This document shows, piece after piece, positions 28,250-36,619 of a stretch of 64,000 nucleotides of DNA. The number at the start of each line of letters is the position of its first letter. The first letter of the stretch is position 1. The translations under genes were made by a program, and so were the position numbers. The DNA comes from Pseudomonadota bacterium (lineage in GTDB: Bacteria; Pseudomonadota; Alphaproteobacteria; Rhizobiales; Hyphomicrobiaceae), in NCBI GenBank assembly GCA_023405815.1, contig JAEXXM010000070.1, positions 62,001 to 126,000 of the forward strand, in the 5' to 3' direction. The notes beneath the pieces are model-generated. The model had not been told where the DNA came from and ran no database searches. It saw nothing but the letters and a program-made list of their open reading frames with translations.

Positions 28250-29203
28250 ATGTCAGACCGGGCAAACTTGCAGTATTCCCCCTATCGCGTCTTCGACCGC
28301 GAGGAGTGGGCTCGCCTGCGCGCCGACACGCCGATGACCCTCAAAGAGAGCGAGCTCGAGCAGCTTTCGGGTCTCATCGAGGAGCTCTCGGTCGAGGAGG
28401 TCGAGCAGATCTACCTGCCGATGTCGCGCCTCCTCAATCTCTATGTCGCGGCCGCCCAGCAGCTCGATTCCGTCTCCTCGAAGTTCCTCGGCCGCAGCGA
28501 CGGCAAGGTGCCCTTCATCATCGGCGTTGGCGGGTCTGTTGCTGTCGGCAAGAGCACCACGGCACGCGTCCTGAAGGCGTTGCTGGCTCGCTGGCCTGAT
28601 CATCCGCGCGTCGAGATGCTGACGACCGACGGCTTCCTGTGGCCCAACGCCGAGCTCGAGCGCCGGCAGATCATGGATCGCAAGGGCTTCCCGGAGAGCT
28701 TCGACACGGCGCGGCTTCTAAACTTCCTTGCCAACGTGAAGTCGGGCGTGAAGCGCGTCGAGGCACCGGTCTACTCGCACTTCCACTACGACATCCTCCC
28801 CGATCAGAAGGTCGTCATCGAGAGCCCCGACATTCTTATCGTCGAAGGCCTCAACGTCCTGCAGCCGGCGCGCTTGCCGCGCGACGGCGAGGCCATTCCG
28901 TTCGTGTCAGACTTCTTCGACTTTTCGATCTACCTCGACGCCGATCCCGAGGTGATCGGCGAGTGGTACGTCGCGCGCTTCATGCGCCTGCGCACCACGG
29001 CCTTCCGCGATCCCGCCGCCTACTTCCACCAGTACGCCAGCCTGTCGCCCGACGCAGCGGTCGCGCGCGCCAGAGAGATCTGGCGCACGATCAACTTGAA
29101 GAACCTCGAGGAGAACATCCTCCCGACGCGCCCCCGCGCCCGCCTTATCCTGCGCAAGGCCGCCGACCACCACGTCGAGCAGGTGGCCCTGCGCAAGCTG
29201 TGA
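28250..29203 (+). CDS. coaA: Pantothenate kinase (type I)
   Basis: A 317-aa P-loop kinase carrying out the first step of coenzyme A synthesis. The P-loop GGSVAVGKS is at residues 94-102, followed by VEMLTTDGFLWPNAELERR with the catalytic aspartate and the substrate block KGFPESFD. The conserved EGLNVLQPA and SDFFDFSIYLDA motifs are intact. Length is normal. It follows hisE by 36 bases. A strong hairpin lies just after its stop, but its T-run faces the opposite strand. Confidence 0.96.
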   Translation: MSDRANLQYSPYRVFDREEWARLRADTPMTLKESELEQLSGLIEELSVEEVEQIYLPMSRLLNLYVAAAQQLDSVSSKFLGRSDGKVPFIIGVGGSVAVGKSTTARVLKALLARWPDHPRVEMLTTDGFLWPNAELERRQIMDRKGFPESFDTARLLNFLANVKSGVKRVEAPVYSHFHYDILPDQKVVIESPDILIVEGLNVLQPARLPRDGEAIPFVSDFFDFSIYLDADPEVIGEWYVARFMRLRTTAFRDPAAYFHQYASLSPDAAVARAREIWRTINLKNLEENILPTRPRARLILRKAADHHVEQVALRKL

Positions 29204-29207
29204 GGCG

Positions 29208-29238
29208 CAAAAAAAGGGCCGCCTTGGGGAGGCGGCCC
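29208..29238 (-). terminator. Intrinsic terminator for the minus-strand gene at 29286
   Basis: Read on the minus strand, GGGCCGCCT pairs with AGGCGGCCC around a five-base loop and is followed by a run of seven T residues. On the plus strand no T-run follows, so it serves the leftward transcript and helps to support the uncharacterised gene upstream of it. Confidence 0.8.
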
Positions 29239-29285
29239 GTCAAGTGACGCGCTCTAGCTCTAGGTTCAAGTGCAGGAGGTGCCGC

Positions 29286-29861
29286 TCAATGAGTGCGCGG
29301 CGTCAGCGGTTTTCGTGGGCTGTAGACAGCCACGAGAAATGCGCCGACTGCGAGCTGAGCTCGCACGGCGCCATCGACCGCTGGGTGTTGCAGCCAGTGC
29401 CGGGCCAGCACTGCTTGCTGCTCGATCGCCGTCGTCAGCGCCCGAAGCCCAAGGTCGAACAAGATTGCGGGCAGCGGCGGCTGCAACGCTACGTGGGCGG
29501 GTTCGACGGCGATATCGTTGTCCGGTAGGGGCATCGCCGCGTCCGGAGAATTCGTGCGGACGCCGGCAATCTGCCTTCTAGCCGCAATGCGACCGAGGGT
29601 TCGTCCGGTATGTCCATTGGAGCGAAAGCTATGGCGCGCGTTCGCCATCAGCCGCGCCTGGTCCATGCGGAACTTGTCACGCAGCCGGCGGATGGCAGAG
29701 GGGTCCTCGACGCCGAGCGAGCGGATGGCGGTGGTGGGCTTTAGTCCAGGGTTGGCAGCGAGGAGAGCGGCGATGCTCTCCAGCTGGCGGCTGTCGTCGA
29801 GGCCACTGCCTCTCGGACGCCCATAACGCGGCTGCATGGTCGGCATGCACTCGGTCCCCAT
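29286..29861 (-). CDS. Uncharacterised protein with possible N-terminal DNA-binding segment
   Basis: A protein of about 191 aa that I do not recognise. The N-terminal third is polar and has a helical block, ESIAALLAANPGLKPTTAIR followed by SLGVEDPSAIRRLRDKFR, which looks like a helix-turn-helix or winged-helix fold with basic residues. The C-terminal half is more hydrophobic (LPAILFDLGLRALTTAIEQQ). The coding call is supported by composition and by a strong terminator 48 bases past its stop. Starts at 29861, 29846 and 29837 are all possible. A transcription regulator is one possibility, not shown. Confidence 0.6.
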   Translation of the reverse strand: MGTECMPTMQPRYGRPRGSGLDDSRQLESIAALLAANPGLKPTTAIRSLGVEDPSAIRRLRDKFRMDQARLMANARHSFRSNGHTGRTLGRIAARRQIAGVRTNSPDAAMPLPDNDIAVEPAHVALQPPLPAILFDLGLRALTTAIEQQAVLARHWLQHPAVDGAVRAQLAVGAFLVAVYSPRKPLTPRTH

Positions 29862-30040
29862 GACCTTCAATCGACCCTCGAATCGGCTCGAATCGTTGAA
29901 GGGATTATGTTGGCCGATCAGTGCGTTGCCAGGGAGAATAAATGCCTTGTAGTAGCTAGCCGGTGCAATCAGTAGTTATTGTGGCGCAATTGCACCCTCG
30001 CTTTGCATCGCGAACCATGGCGACCACGGAGGATCAGGGC

Positions 30041-31054
30041 TCAGCGTGCGAGCAGCCCTTCCTGCTGCGCAATGGCCGACAGAGGCCGCTCCGGGCGCGC
30101 GCCGATATGGCTGATCACCTCGGCCGCGGCGAGGCTTCCGAGCCGCCCGCAGTCGGCGAGGTTGAGGTTGCGCGTGTACCCGTAGAGGAAGCCTGCAGCA
30201 TAGAGATCGCCGGCGCCGGTCGCATCGACGACCTTGTCGACGCGCACAGGGCGCACCTGCACCGTCTCGTTGGCGGTCACGATCAGCGAGCCCGCCTCCG
30301 AGCGCGTCAGAACCGCGAGCTCGCACTCGCCGCGCACCGCCGACACGGCTTCGTCGAAGCTGTTCACTTCATAGAGGGCGGTGATCTCCTTCTCGTTCGC
30401 GAATAGGATGTCGGTCCCGGTTTTGACCAGCTTGCGGAAGTCGGGCCGGTGACGATCGACGCAGAACGCGTCCGACAGCGACAGCGCTGTCTTGCGGCCG
30501 GCCTTGGTGGCGATCTCCGACGCCGCATAGTACGCCGCCTTCGCCTCGGGTTTGTCGAACAGGTAACCCTCAAGATAGGTGACCTTCGCCGCCGCTATCA
30601 TCGCCGCGTCCACCTCGCGTGTGCCGAGCTCCGTGCTCGCGCCGAGGAAGGTGTTCATGGTGCGCTCCCCATCCGGCGTGACGAGGATGAGGCATACCGC
30701 CGTCGGCAGGCCGCTGGTCGCGGGACCTGTCTCGAAGGCAACACCGGCCGAGCGGATGTCGTGCCAGAACACCTTGCCGAACTGGTCGTCGGCGACGCGG
30801 CCGATGAACGCCCCGCGTCCGCCGAATGAGGCAAGGCCGGCTATGGTGTTGGCCGCCGATCCGCCGGAACGCTCGATCGAGGGGCCCATCAGGCCATAGA
30901 GTCGATCGGCCTCGCCGGCATCGATCAGCCGCATGAAGCCTTTGGCGAGGTCATGCTTCGACAGGAAACCGTCGTCGCACCTGCCGATGATGTCGACGAT
31001 CGCATTGCCGATGCCGACAACGTCGTAGCGCGTCTCTTGCCCCGTCACTTGCAT
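30041..31054 (-). CDS. Adenosine kinase, PfkB family
   Basis: A 337-aa ribokinase-fold enzyme most like bacterial adenosine kinases, which convert adenosine to AMP in purine salvage. The opening YDVVGIGNAIVDII, the glycine pair in RSGGSAANTIAGLASFGG, and the C-terminal catalytic anion-hole motif DATGAGDLYAAGFLYG with the base aspartate are all present. Ribokinase-type sugar specificity cannot be excluded. It is a minus-strand gene standing between coaA and holA. Confidence 0.88.
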   Translation of the reverse strand: MQVTGQETRYDVVGIGNAIVDIIGRCDDGFLSKHDLAKGFMRLIDAGEADRLYGLMGPSIERSGGSAANTIAGLASFGGRGAFIGRVADDQFGKVFWHDIRSAGVAFETGPATSGLPTAVCLILVTPDGERTMNTFLGASTELGTREVDAAMIAAAKVTYLEGYLFDKPEAKAAYYAASEIATKAGRKTALSLSDAFCVDRHRPDFRKLVKTGTDILFANEKEITALYEVNSFDEAVSAVRGECELAVLTRSEAGSLIVTANETVQVRPVRVDKVVDATGAGDLYAAGFLYGYTRNLNLADCGRLGSLAAAEVISHIGARPERPLSAIAQQEGLLAR

Positions 31055-31149
31055 AGAGCCCCCGATCCAAGAATGGGCGCACTATAGGCAGCGATCCGCT
31101 CCCGACAAGTCGCCACGCCGACGCCAGGGAATTAAGCCGCCCCGGGAGG

Positions 31150-32187
31150 TTAACTCGCACCCCGGGCGCCCTTGGGGCGCGCCGCACCCGCCACGGCGAT
31201 GAGCAGCTCCTCGGCGATCGCCTCCTCGAGCGGGGAATTTAGCCGCGCCGCCTTGGCGGCCTCTGCCGTTAGCGCCAGCGCCTGGGACAGCCGTGGCGAC
31301 GTCCACATGCGGCACTGTAGGGATAGGGCATCCTTCTGTTTGAAGTGCACCGGCGGCCGCTGCTGACGGATGACCTCCTCGAACGACGTGCCCGCGTCGA
31401 GATCGGTGCGGATCCGGTGCAGCCTCTGCAGCGAGCGCTGCAGCGCCAGGATGATCATCTGCGCGCTTTCGCCGGCCGCAATGGCGCGCGAGAACTCGGC
31501 GACCGCCTGCGGTGCATCGCCCGAGGCAGCCGCATTGAGGGCTCTGTCGATGGCGAGCTCCGAGGCATCGCCGACGATCGCCTCGATATCGGAAGCTTCG
31601 ATCTGCCCTTTGCCGGCCGCATAAAGGGCGAGCTTCTCGATCTCGCCGCGCGACATGGCGCGATCCGCGCCCATGCGGGCGACGAGCAGCTCGCGGGCGT
31701 CGGATGTGATGCCGAGCCCATGGGCGGCGAGAACCTCGCGGATGAGGCCCTCGATGTCGGCCGCCTCGTCCGCATAGCAGGCGACTGCCGCCGCCTGGGC
31801 TGATTTCTCGAACAGGGAGCGCATGGCATCGGTCGGCTTGAGGTTGCCGGCCTCGATGATGAGCGTCGCTGCCAGCGTGCCACCCTCGAGCAGCGGCTGC
31901 AGCGCAGCCGCATTGATGCGCCGCCCCGCCGTTGCCCGGACCACCTTCGAGCCGCCGAACATAGGGATCGTTTGCAGCTCTACGGCGAGCCGGTCTGGAT
32001 CGCTATCGAGATCGGCGTCGTCGAGGCGCACGATCTCGCCCGCATCGCGCGCGGCGAATATCCCGGCGAGCTTGTGCGCGCGCTCCGCGATGAGCCCGGT
32101 GTCGGTGCCGTAGAACAGCACCGCCGGATATTTCGGCCCCGGCGGGCTGAGGAACGAATTCGCCTGATGTGCCTTGATGGCTACCAT
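31150..32187 (-). CDS. holA: DNA polymerase III delta subunit
   Basis: A 345-aa clamp-loader subunit that opens the sliding clamp. The N-terminal AAA-like domain has FYGTDTGLIAERAHKLA and lacks a functional P-loop, as expected for delta. The family blocks FGGSKVVRATAGRR and the lid-domain stretch GADRAMSRGEIEKLALYAAG are visible. It is the distal member of the leuS-lptE-holA operon, separated from lptE by about 200 bases that hold a palindromic repeat. Confidence 0.92.
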   Translation of the reverse strand: MVAIKAHQANSFLSPPGPKYPAVLFYGTDTGLIAERAHKLAGIFAARDAGEIVRLDDADLDSDPDRLAVELQTIPMFGGSKVVRATAGRRINAAALQPLLEGGTLAATLIIEAGNLKPTDAMRSLFEKSAQAAAVACYADEAADIEGLIREVLAAHGLGITSDARELLVARMGADRAMSRGEIEKLALYAAGKGQIEASDIEAIVGDASELAIDRALNAAASGDAPQAVAEFSRAIAAGESAQMIILALQRSLQRLHRIRTDLDAGTSFEEVIRQQRPPVHFKQKDALSLQCRMWTSPRLSQALALTAEAAKAARLNSPLEEAIAEELLIAVAGAARPKGARGAS

Positions 32188-32264
32188 GATCGCATCTTCC
32201 GATCACACCGACTTACTTGCCATCCTGTATATCGGAGGATCATCGGCGCCAACGCCCTATGAGG

Positions 32265-32379
32265 GTCATCCTCGGGCTTGTCCCGAGGACCCAGAGCGCA
32301 GCAATCTCAAATGTCGATGATTGTCCGCAAACGTCGGAGCAAATGAGGTTCGGGTCCTCGGCATAACGCCGACGATGAC
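32265..32379. repeat. Dispersed palindromic repeat element, family B
   Basis: The element runs from GTCATCCTCGGGCTTG to a near-inverted GACGATGAC end. The left part folds as CCTCGGG-CTTGT-CCCGAGG and the right part holds GGGTCCTCGGC. A related half element lies at 36380-36408. It separates lptE from holA and could generate stable RNA structure between the two coding regions. Confidence 0.65.
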
Positions 32380-32389
32380 AATGCGGTGC

Positions 32390-32926
32390 TCAGGCGGCGC
32401 CGGACAGATATGCGGCGATGCGGCCCTTCAGCTCCTCGCCGACCGTCTTCGCCGCGCGATCCTCGGCATCCTGGCGCGCGCGCACGTTGGCGAAAACGCT
32501 ATCGAAGCGCTGGAACGCGATGCGGCCGTTGCTCTCGCCCTGTAGCGCGACCGAGCGGTCGGTAAGGCGAATGAGGCGGAAGGACGTGTTGAGGTTATAG
32601 ACGCTGCCGGAGGAGTTGCCGTCCTCCTGCACCAGGGTCGGCGTGATCGACTCGCGGATGACCACCTCGAGCCGGTAGACAGGCTCTTGGGCGTTCCCTC
32701 CGCCCGTCGACTGGTAGATCAGCTCGTTGCGCAGCCGCTGGCCGACGCGGCCCGGAATGGGCGCGATCTCCATCTGTGCGAGCTTCTCATTGACGTCAGG
32801 GCCGCCGACGATGGCGCTCGACGCATACATCGGACGGAAGCCGGAATCGCCGCAGCCGGCCACGAGCATGGATGCCGCGGCACACGCCAACAAAACCCGG
32901 ATCGTCCCTCGGCGGCTAGCGTTCAA
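32390..32926 (-). CDS. lptE: LPS-assembly lipoprotein LptE
   Basis: A 178-aa outer-membrane lipoprotein that plugs the LptD barrel during lipopolysaccharide insertion. The signal peptide ends in the lipobox LVAGC with the lipidated cysteine at residue 25, and the mature protein opens GDSGFRPMYA, the family's usual start. The beta-strand-rich middle includes YRLEVVIRESITPTLV. It lies between leuS and holA, the conserved order, 21 bases after the leuS stop. Confidence 0.9.
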   Translation of the reverse strand: MNASRRGTIRVLLACAAASMLVAGCGDSGFRPMYASSAIVGGPDVNEKLAQMEIAPIPGRVGQRLRNELIYQSTGGGNAQEPVYRLEVVIRESITPTLVQEDGNSSGSVYNLNTSFRLIRLTDRSVALQGESNGRIAFQRFDSVFANVRARQDAEDRAAKTVGEELKGRIAAYLSGAA

Positions 32927-32947
32927 GCGCCGTCCCCCGTGCTCGGC

Positions 32948-35572
32948 CTACACGACAACATTCACAATCTTCTGCGGCACGACGATGACCTTCTTGACTG
33001 GCCGCCCTTCGAGAGCCCGCTGCACCGGCTCCAGTTGGAGTGCCGCCGCCTCGATTTCCCCGCGATCAGCCGTTCGGGCAATCGTCAATTCGTCCCGCCG
33101 CTTACCATTCACCTGTACGGCAATGGTAATCGTATCGTCAACGAGCAACGCCGGATCGGCCTCGGGCCAGGCCTGATTGGCCAAGAGTGTGTTGTATCCG
33201 AGCCGCGCCCAGCATTCCTCGGCCAAATGCGGCATCATCGGGCCGATCATCTGCACCAGGAACTCCAGCGCCTCGCGCTGCGCCCAGGCGAAATCTGCCC
33301 CCGCTTTCCCCAGGGCAGAGCCGAGAACATTTGCGAACTCGTAGACCTGGGCCACTGCCACGTTGAAGCGTAGCCCCTCGATCGAGCGCGCGACCTGGTC
33401 CAGCGCCTTGTGCGCGGCCCGGCGCAGCGCCGTGGCCTCTGGGGTGAAGCTGCCCGGCTTCGGGGCACCCTTCTCTGCCGCCCCCTCGACGCCCTGATCG
33501 ACCAGGCGCCACACGCGCTGCACGAACCGGCGCGCGCCTTCGACGCCGACGTCGGTGTAGATGACGTCGCGCTCGGGCGGGCTGTCGGAGAGCACGAACC
33601 AGCGTGCCACGTCCGCCCCATAGCGCGAGACGAAGTCGTCGAGGTCGACGGTGTTCTTGCGCGACTTCGACATCTTCTCGATCGGCCCGATAGCCGCCGG
33701 CTCGCCGGTCGAGATCTCGAACGCCTTGCGCGAATGTCCTTCGCCCTCGACACGCACCTGCGTCGGCTGCAGCCAGCCGCCGTGCCGCGACTTGTACGTC
33801 TCGTGCGTGACCATGCCCTGCGTGAACAGCGCCGCGAACGGCTCGCGCACGTTCTGCGAGAGCTTCAGGTTGCCCGTGTCGCACATGGCGCGCGTGAAGA
33901 AGCGCGAGTAGAGGAGGTGCAAAATCGCGTGCTCGATGCCGCCGATGTACTGATCGACCGGCATCCAGTAGGCCGCAGCCTCCTTGTCGACCGGCGTCTT
34001 GGCGTGCGGAGCCGTGAAGCGGACGAAGTACCAGGACGAGTCGACGAACGTGTCCATGGTGTCCGTCTCGCGCCGGGCTTCGCCGCCGCAAGTTGGGCAT
34101 TTGACGTGCTTCCACGTCGGGTGCCGGTCGAGCGGATTGCCCGGCTTGTCGAAGGTGGCGTCCTTCGGCAGCTCCACCGGCAGATCCTCTTCCGGTACCG
34201 GCACCGTGCCGCACGTCTCGCAGTGGATGACCGGGATCGGGCAGCCCCAATAGCGCTGGCGCGAGATGCCCCAGTCGCGCAGGCGATAGTTCACTTTGCG
34301 CTGGCCCACCGGCTTCTTGTTGAGCTTGGCCTTCGCCAGCCGGCTCGCGACCTCCTCGAACGCCTCGCTGGTGCCGAGCCCATCGAGGAATTGCGAGTTG
34401 ATCATCGTGCCGTCGCCGTCGTAGGCCTTGTCCTTGATGGCGAACGTTGCCGCGTCCTCGCCCGGCGGTAGGATCACCGGCTTGAACGGCAAATCGTATT
34501 TGCGCGCGAAATCGAGGTCGCGCTGGTCGCCCGACGGACAGCCGAAGATGGCGCCGGTGCCGTAGTCCATTAGGATGAAGTTCGCAACATAGACCGGCAG
34601 CGTCCAGTTCTTGTCGAACGGGTGCACCGCGCGGATGCCCGTGTCGAAGCCCTGCTTCTCCGCTGTCTCGAGATCAGCGACGGACGTGCCCATATGGCGG
34701 CACTCCTCGCAGAACTTGGCGAGCGCCGGATTTCTTTCCGCTGCTGCTTTCGCCAGAGGGTGATCAGGCGCCAAAGCAACGAACGCCGCGCCGAACAGCG
34801 TGTCGGGCCGCGTCGTATAGACCTCGACCTCGCTCTCGCCCTCGGGAGCGCTCTTCTTGTCGAGCGCGAAACGCACCAGGAGGCCGTCCGAGCGACCGAT
34901 CCAGTTCGCCTGCATCAGGCGCACCTTCTCCGGCCACTTCTCCAGCGTCTGCAGCGCCTCGAGCAGCTCGTCCGCGTATTCGGTGATGCGGAAGAACCAC
35001 TGCGTCAGCTCGCGCTGTTCCACCAGCGCGCCCGAGCGCCAGCCGCGGCCGTCGATCACCTGCTCGTTGGCGAGCACGGTGTGATCGACCGGGTCCCAGT
35101 TGACCTTTGAGGACTTGCGGTAGGCGAGGCCCTTCTTGAGGAAGTCGAGGAACAGCTTCTGCTGGTGCCGGTAGTATTCCGGCGAGCAGGTGGCGATCTC
35201 GCGCGACCAGTCGAGCGAGAAGCCCATCGACTTCAGCTGCCGGCGCATGGTGTCGATATTCTGGTACGTCCACTCCGCCGGATGGACCTTCCGCTCCATG
35301 GCGGCGTTCTCCGCCGGCATCCCGAACGCGTCCCAGCCCATGGGGTGCAACACGTTGAAACCCTTGGCACGTTTATAGCGTGCGAAGACGTCGCCCATGG
35401 TGTAGTTGCGGGAATGGCCGACGTGGATGCGCCCCGACGGATAGGGGAACATCTCGAGCACGTAGCACTTGGGCCCATCGCCCTTGTTTGAGGCGCGGAA
35501 GATGTCGGCCTTGTTCCAGGCCTCCTGCCAGTGCTTCTCGCGTGCAGGCGCGTCGTAGCTTTGGTTGGCCAT
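32948..35572 (-). CDS. leuS: Leucyl-tRNA synthetase
   Basis: An 874-aa class I aminoacyl-tRNA synthetase that charges tRNA-Leu. The HIGH-type motif is HVGHSRNYT near residue 50, after CYVLEMFPYPSG. The editing domain carries VYTTRPDTLFGA, the zinc-like insert has CETCGTVPVPEEDLPVELP, and KMSKSRKNTVD is the second catalytic motif. The C-terminal anticodon and leucine-specific domain ends in VNGKRRDELTIA. Length is normal. It starts 79 bases from the divergent yggS gene. Confidence 0.97.
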   Translation of the reverse strand: MANQSYDAPAREKHWQEAWNKADIFRASNKGDGPKCYVLEMFPYPSGRIHVGHSRNYTMGDVFARYKRAKGFNVLHPMGWDAFGMPAENAAMERKVHPAEWTYQNIDTMRRQLKSMGFSLDWSREIATCSPEYYRHQQKLFLDFLKKGLAYRKSSKVNWDPVDHTVLANEQVIDGRGWRSGALVEQRELTQWFFRITEYADELLEALQTLEKWPEKVRLMQANWIGRSDGLLVRFALDKKSAPEGESEVEVYTTRPDTLFGAAFVALAPDHPLAKAAAERNPALAKFCEECRHMGTSVADLETAEKQGFDTGIRAVHPFDKNWTLPVYVANFILMDYGTGAIFGCPSGDQRDLDFARKYDLPFKPVILPPGEDAATFAIKDKAYDGDGTMINSQFLDGLGTSEAFEEVASRLAKAKLNKKPVGQRKVNYRLRDWGISRQRYWGCPIPVIHCETCGTVPVPEEDLPVELPKDATFDKPGNPLDRHPTWKHVKCPTCGGEARRETDTMDTFVDSSWYFVRFTAPHAKTPVDKEAAAYWMPVDQYIGGIEHAILHLLYSRFFTRAMCDTGNLKLSQNVREPFAALFTQGMVTHETYKSRHGGWLQPTQVRVEGEGHSRKAFEISTGEPAAIGPIEKMSKSRKNTVDLDDFVSRYGADVARWFVLSDSPPERDVIYTDVGVEGARRFVQRVWRLVDQGVEGAAEKGAPKPGSFTPEATALRRAAHKALDQVARSIEGLRFNVAVAQVYEFANVLGSALGKAGADFAWAQREALEFLVQMIGPMMPHLAEECWARLGYNTLLANQAWPEADPALLVDDTITIAVQVNGKRRDELTIARTADRGEIEAAALQLEPVQRALEGRPVKKVIVVPQKIVNVVV

Positions 35573-35651
35573 ACGGCGTCGGACTTTCAGGATTTAGCGG
35601 CTTTGAGCGGCGTAATGAGCCTTAAAGCACCATTGGGGTCAAGGCGGTCGG

Positions 35652-36347
35652 ATGACACCGGACACTGAGAAGACGGGCGGAGCCGTGGAACGGCTGGCTG
35701 AAACGCGGGACCGGGTCGCCGCGGCGGCCAAGGAAGCCGGCCGCGACCCGGCCGATGTCCGCCTCATTGCCGTGTCGAAGACCTTCGATGCCCCTGACAT
35801 ATTGCCCGTGCTGCAGGCCGGGCAGCGCGACTTCGGCGAGAACCGCGTGCAGGAGGCGAAGGGCAAGTGGCCGGGCCTGAAGACCGAATTCCCCGACATG
35901 CGTCTGCACCTCATCGGCCCACTGCAGTCGAACAAGGCTAAGGAGGCCGTCGAGCTGTTCGACGCCATCCACTCCATCGACCGGGAGAAGATCGCCCGCG
36001 CCCTCGCCGGCGAGATGAAAAAGCAGGGCAAGCAGCTCGAGCTCTTCATCCAGGTCAACACCGGCGAGGAGCCGCAGAAGGCTGGCGTCGCCCCGCGCGA
36101 GCTTCCAGCTTTGCTCCACCTTTGTCGCGACGAGCTGAAGCTCGATATTGCCGGCCTGATGTGCATCCCGCCCGTCGACGAGGAGCCGGCGATCCACTTC
36201 GCCTTCCTGTCGAAGCTCGCGGACGAGAACGGCTTGAAAGCCCTCTCCATGGGCATGAGCGACGACTACGAGACCGCCGTCGCGTTCGGCGCGACCTACG
36301 TCCGTGTGGGCAGTGCCATTTTCGGCACCCGCCCCTCCAACGTTTAA
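35652..36347 (+). CDS. Pyridoxal-phosphate homeostasis protein (YggS / PROSC family)
   Basis: A 231-aa single-domain PLP-binding protein of the alanine-racemase-fold YggS family, which controls pyridoxal phosphate and amino-acid balance. The PLP lysine is in RLIAVSKTFDA, and QRDFGENRVQEAKGKWP, LHLIGPLQSNKAKEAVE, GLMCIPPVDE and LSMGMSDDYETAVAFGATYV are the successive family motifs. It is divergent from leuS. A diverged copy of its last 21 codons is found about 110 bases downstream (36459-36524). Confidence 0.94.
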   Translation: MTPDTEKTGGAVERLAETRDRVAAAAKEAGRDPADVRLIAVSKTFDAPDILPVLQAGQRDFGENRVQEAKGKWPGLKTEFPDMRLHLIGPLQSNKAKEAVELFDAIHSIDREKIARALAGEMKKQGKQLELFIQVNTGEEPQKAGVAPRELPALLHLCRDELKLDIAGLMCIPPVDEEPAIHFAFLSKLADENGLKALSMGMSDDYETAVAFGATYVRVGSAIFGTRPSNV

Positions 36348-36379
36348 GGTCGGAGCGGGACGCGCGATTCGCCCCCGCC

Positions 36380-36408
36380 GTCATCCTCGGCTTTATGCCG
36401 AGGACCCA
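36380..36408. repeat. Half palindromic repeat element, family B
   Basis: GTCATCCTCGG, a CTTTATG loop and CCGAGGACCC form a short hairpin of the same sequence family as the element at 32265-32379. It lies between the true yggS end and the duplicated yggS fragment. Confidence 0.6.
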
Positions 36409-36458
36409 TCTTTCCGCTGGTCCGACGCTCGCTCAGCGGCCGCCGTACCTGCTCCCGA

Positions 36459-36524
36459 GTCGCCTTCGGCGCCACCTACGTCCGCGTCGGCAGTGCCATT
36501 TTCGGCTCACGTCCGAAGGCCTGA
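36459..36524 (+). pseudogene. Duplicated 3' fragment of yggS
   Basis: Read in frame, this stretch encodes VAFGATYVRVGSAIFGSRPK-A and a stop, matching the last residues of the intact gene (VAFGATYVRVGSAIFGTRPS...). Codons differ at several silent positions and at the last few residues, so it is a diverged copy, not an assembly repeat. No start codon or upstream part of the gene accompanies it. It probably records an old recombination or replacement event at the 3' end of yggS. Confidence 0.85.
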
Positions 36525-36619
36525 GGGTTTTCCAAAGGGAAATCAGTCTGCTCCGATTTGTGGCGGCAACCCGATGCTAGGCTCCAGCTCATTGATTCGC
36601 ATGAAGCTGGAGGCACTAG

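Noticed and set aside
29216..29238. Terminator of coaA
   Set aside because: On the plus strand the hairpin is followed by GTCAAG, not T residues; the T-run is on the other strand.
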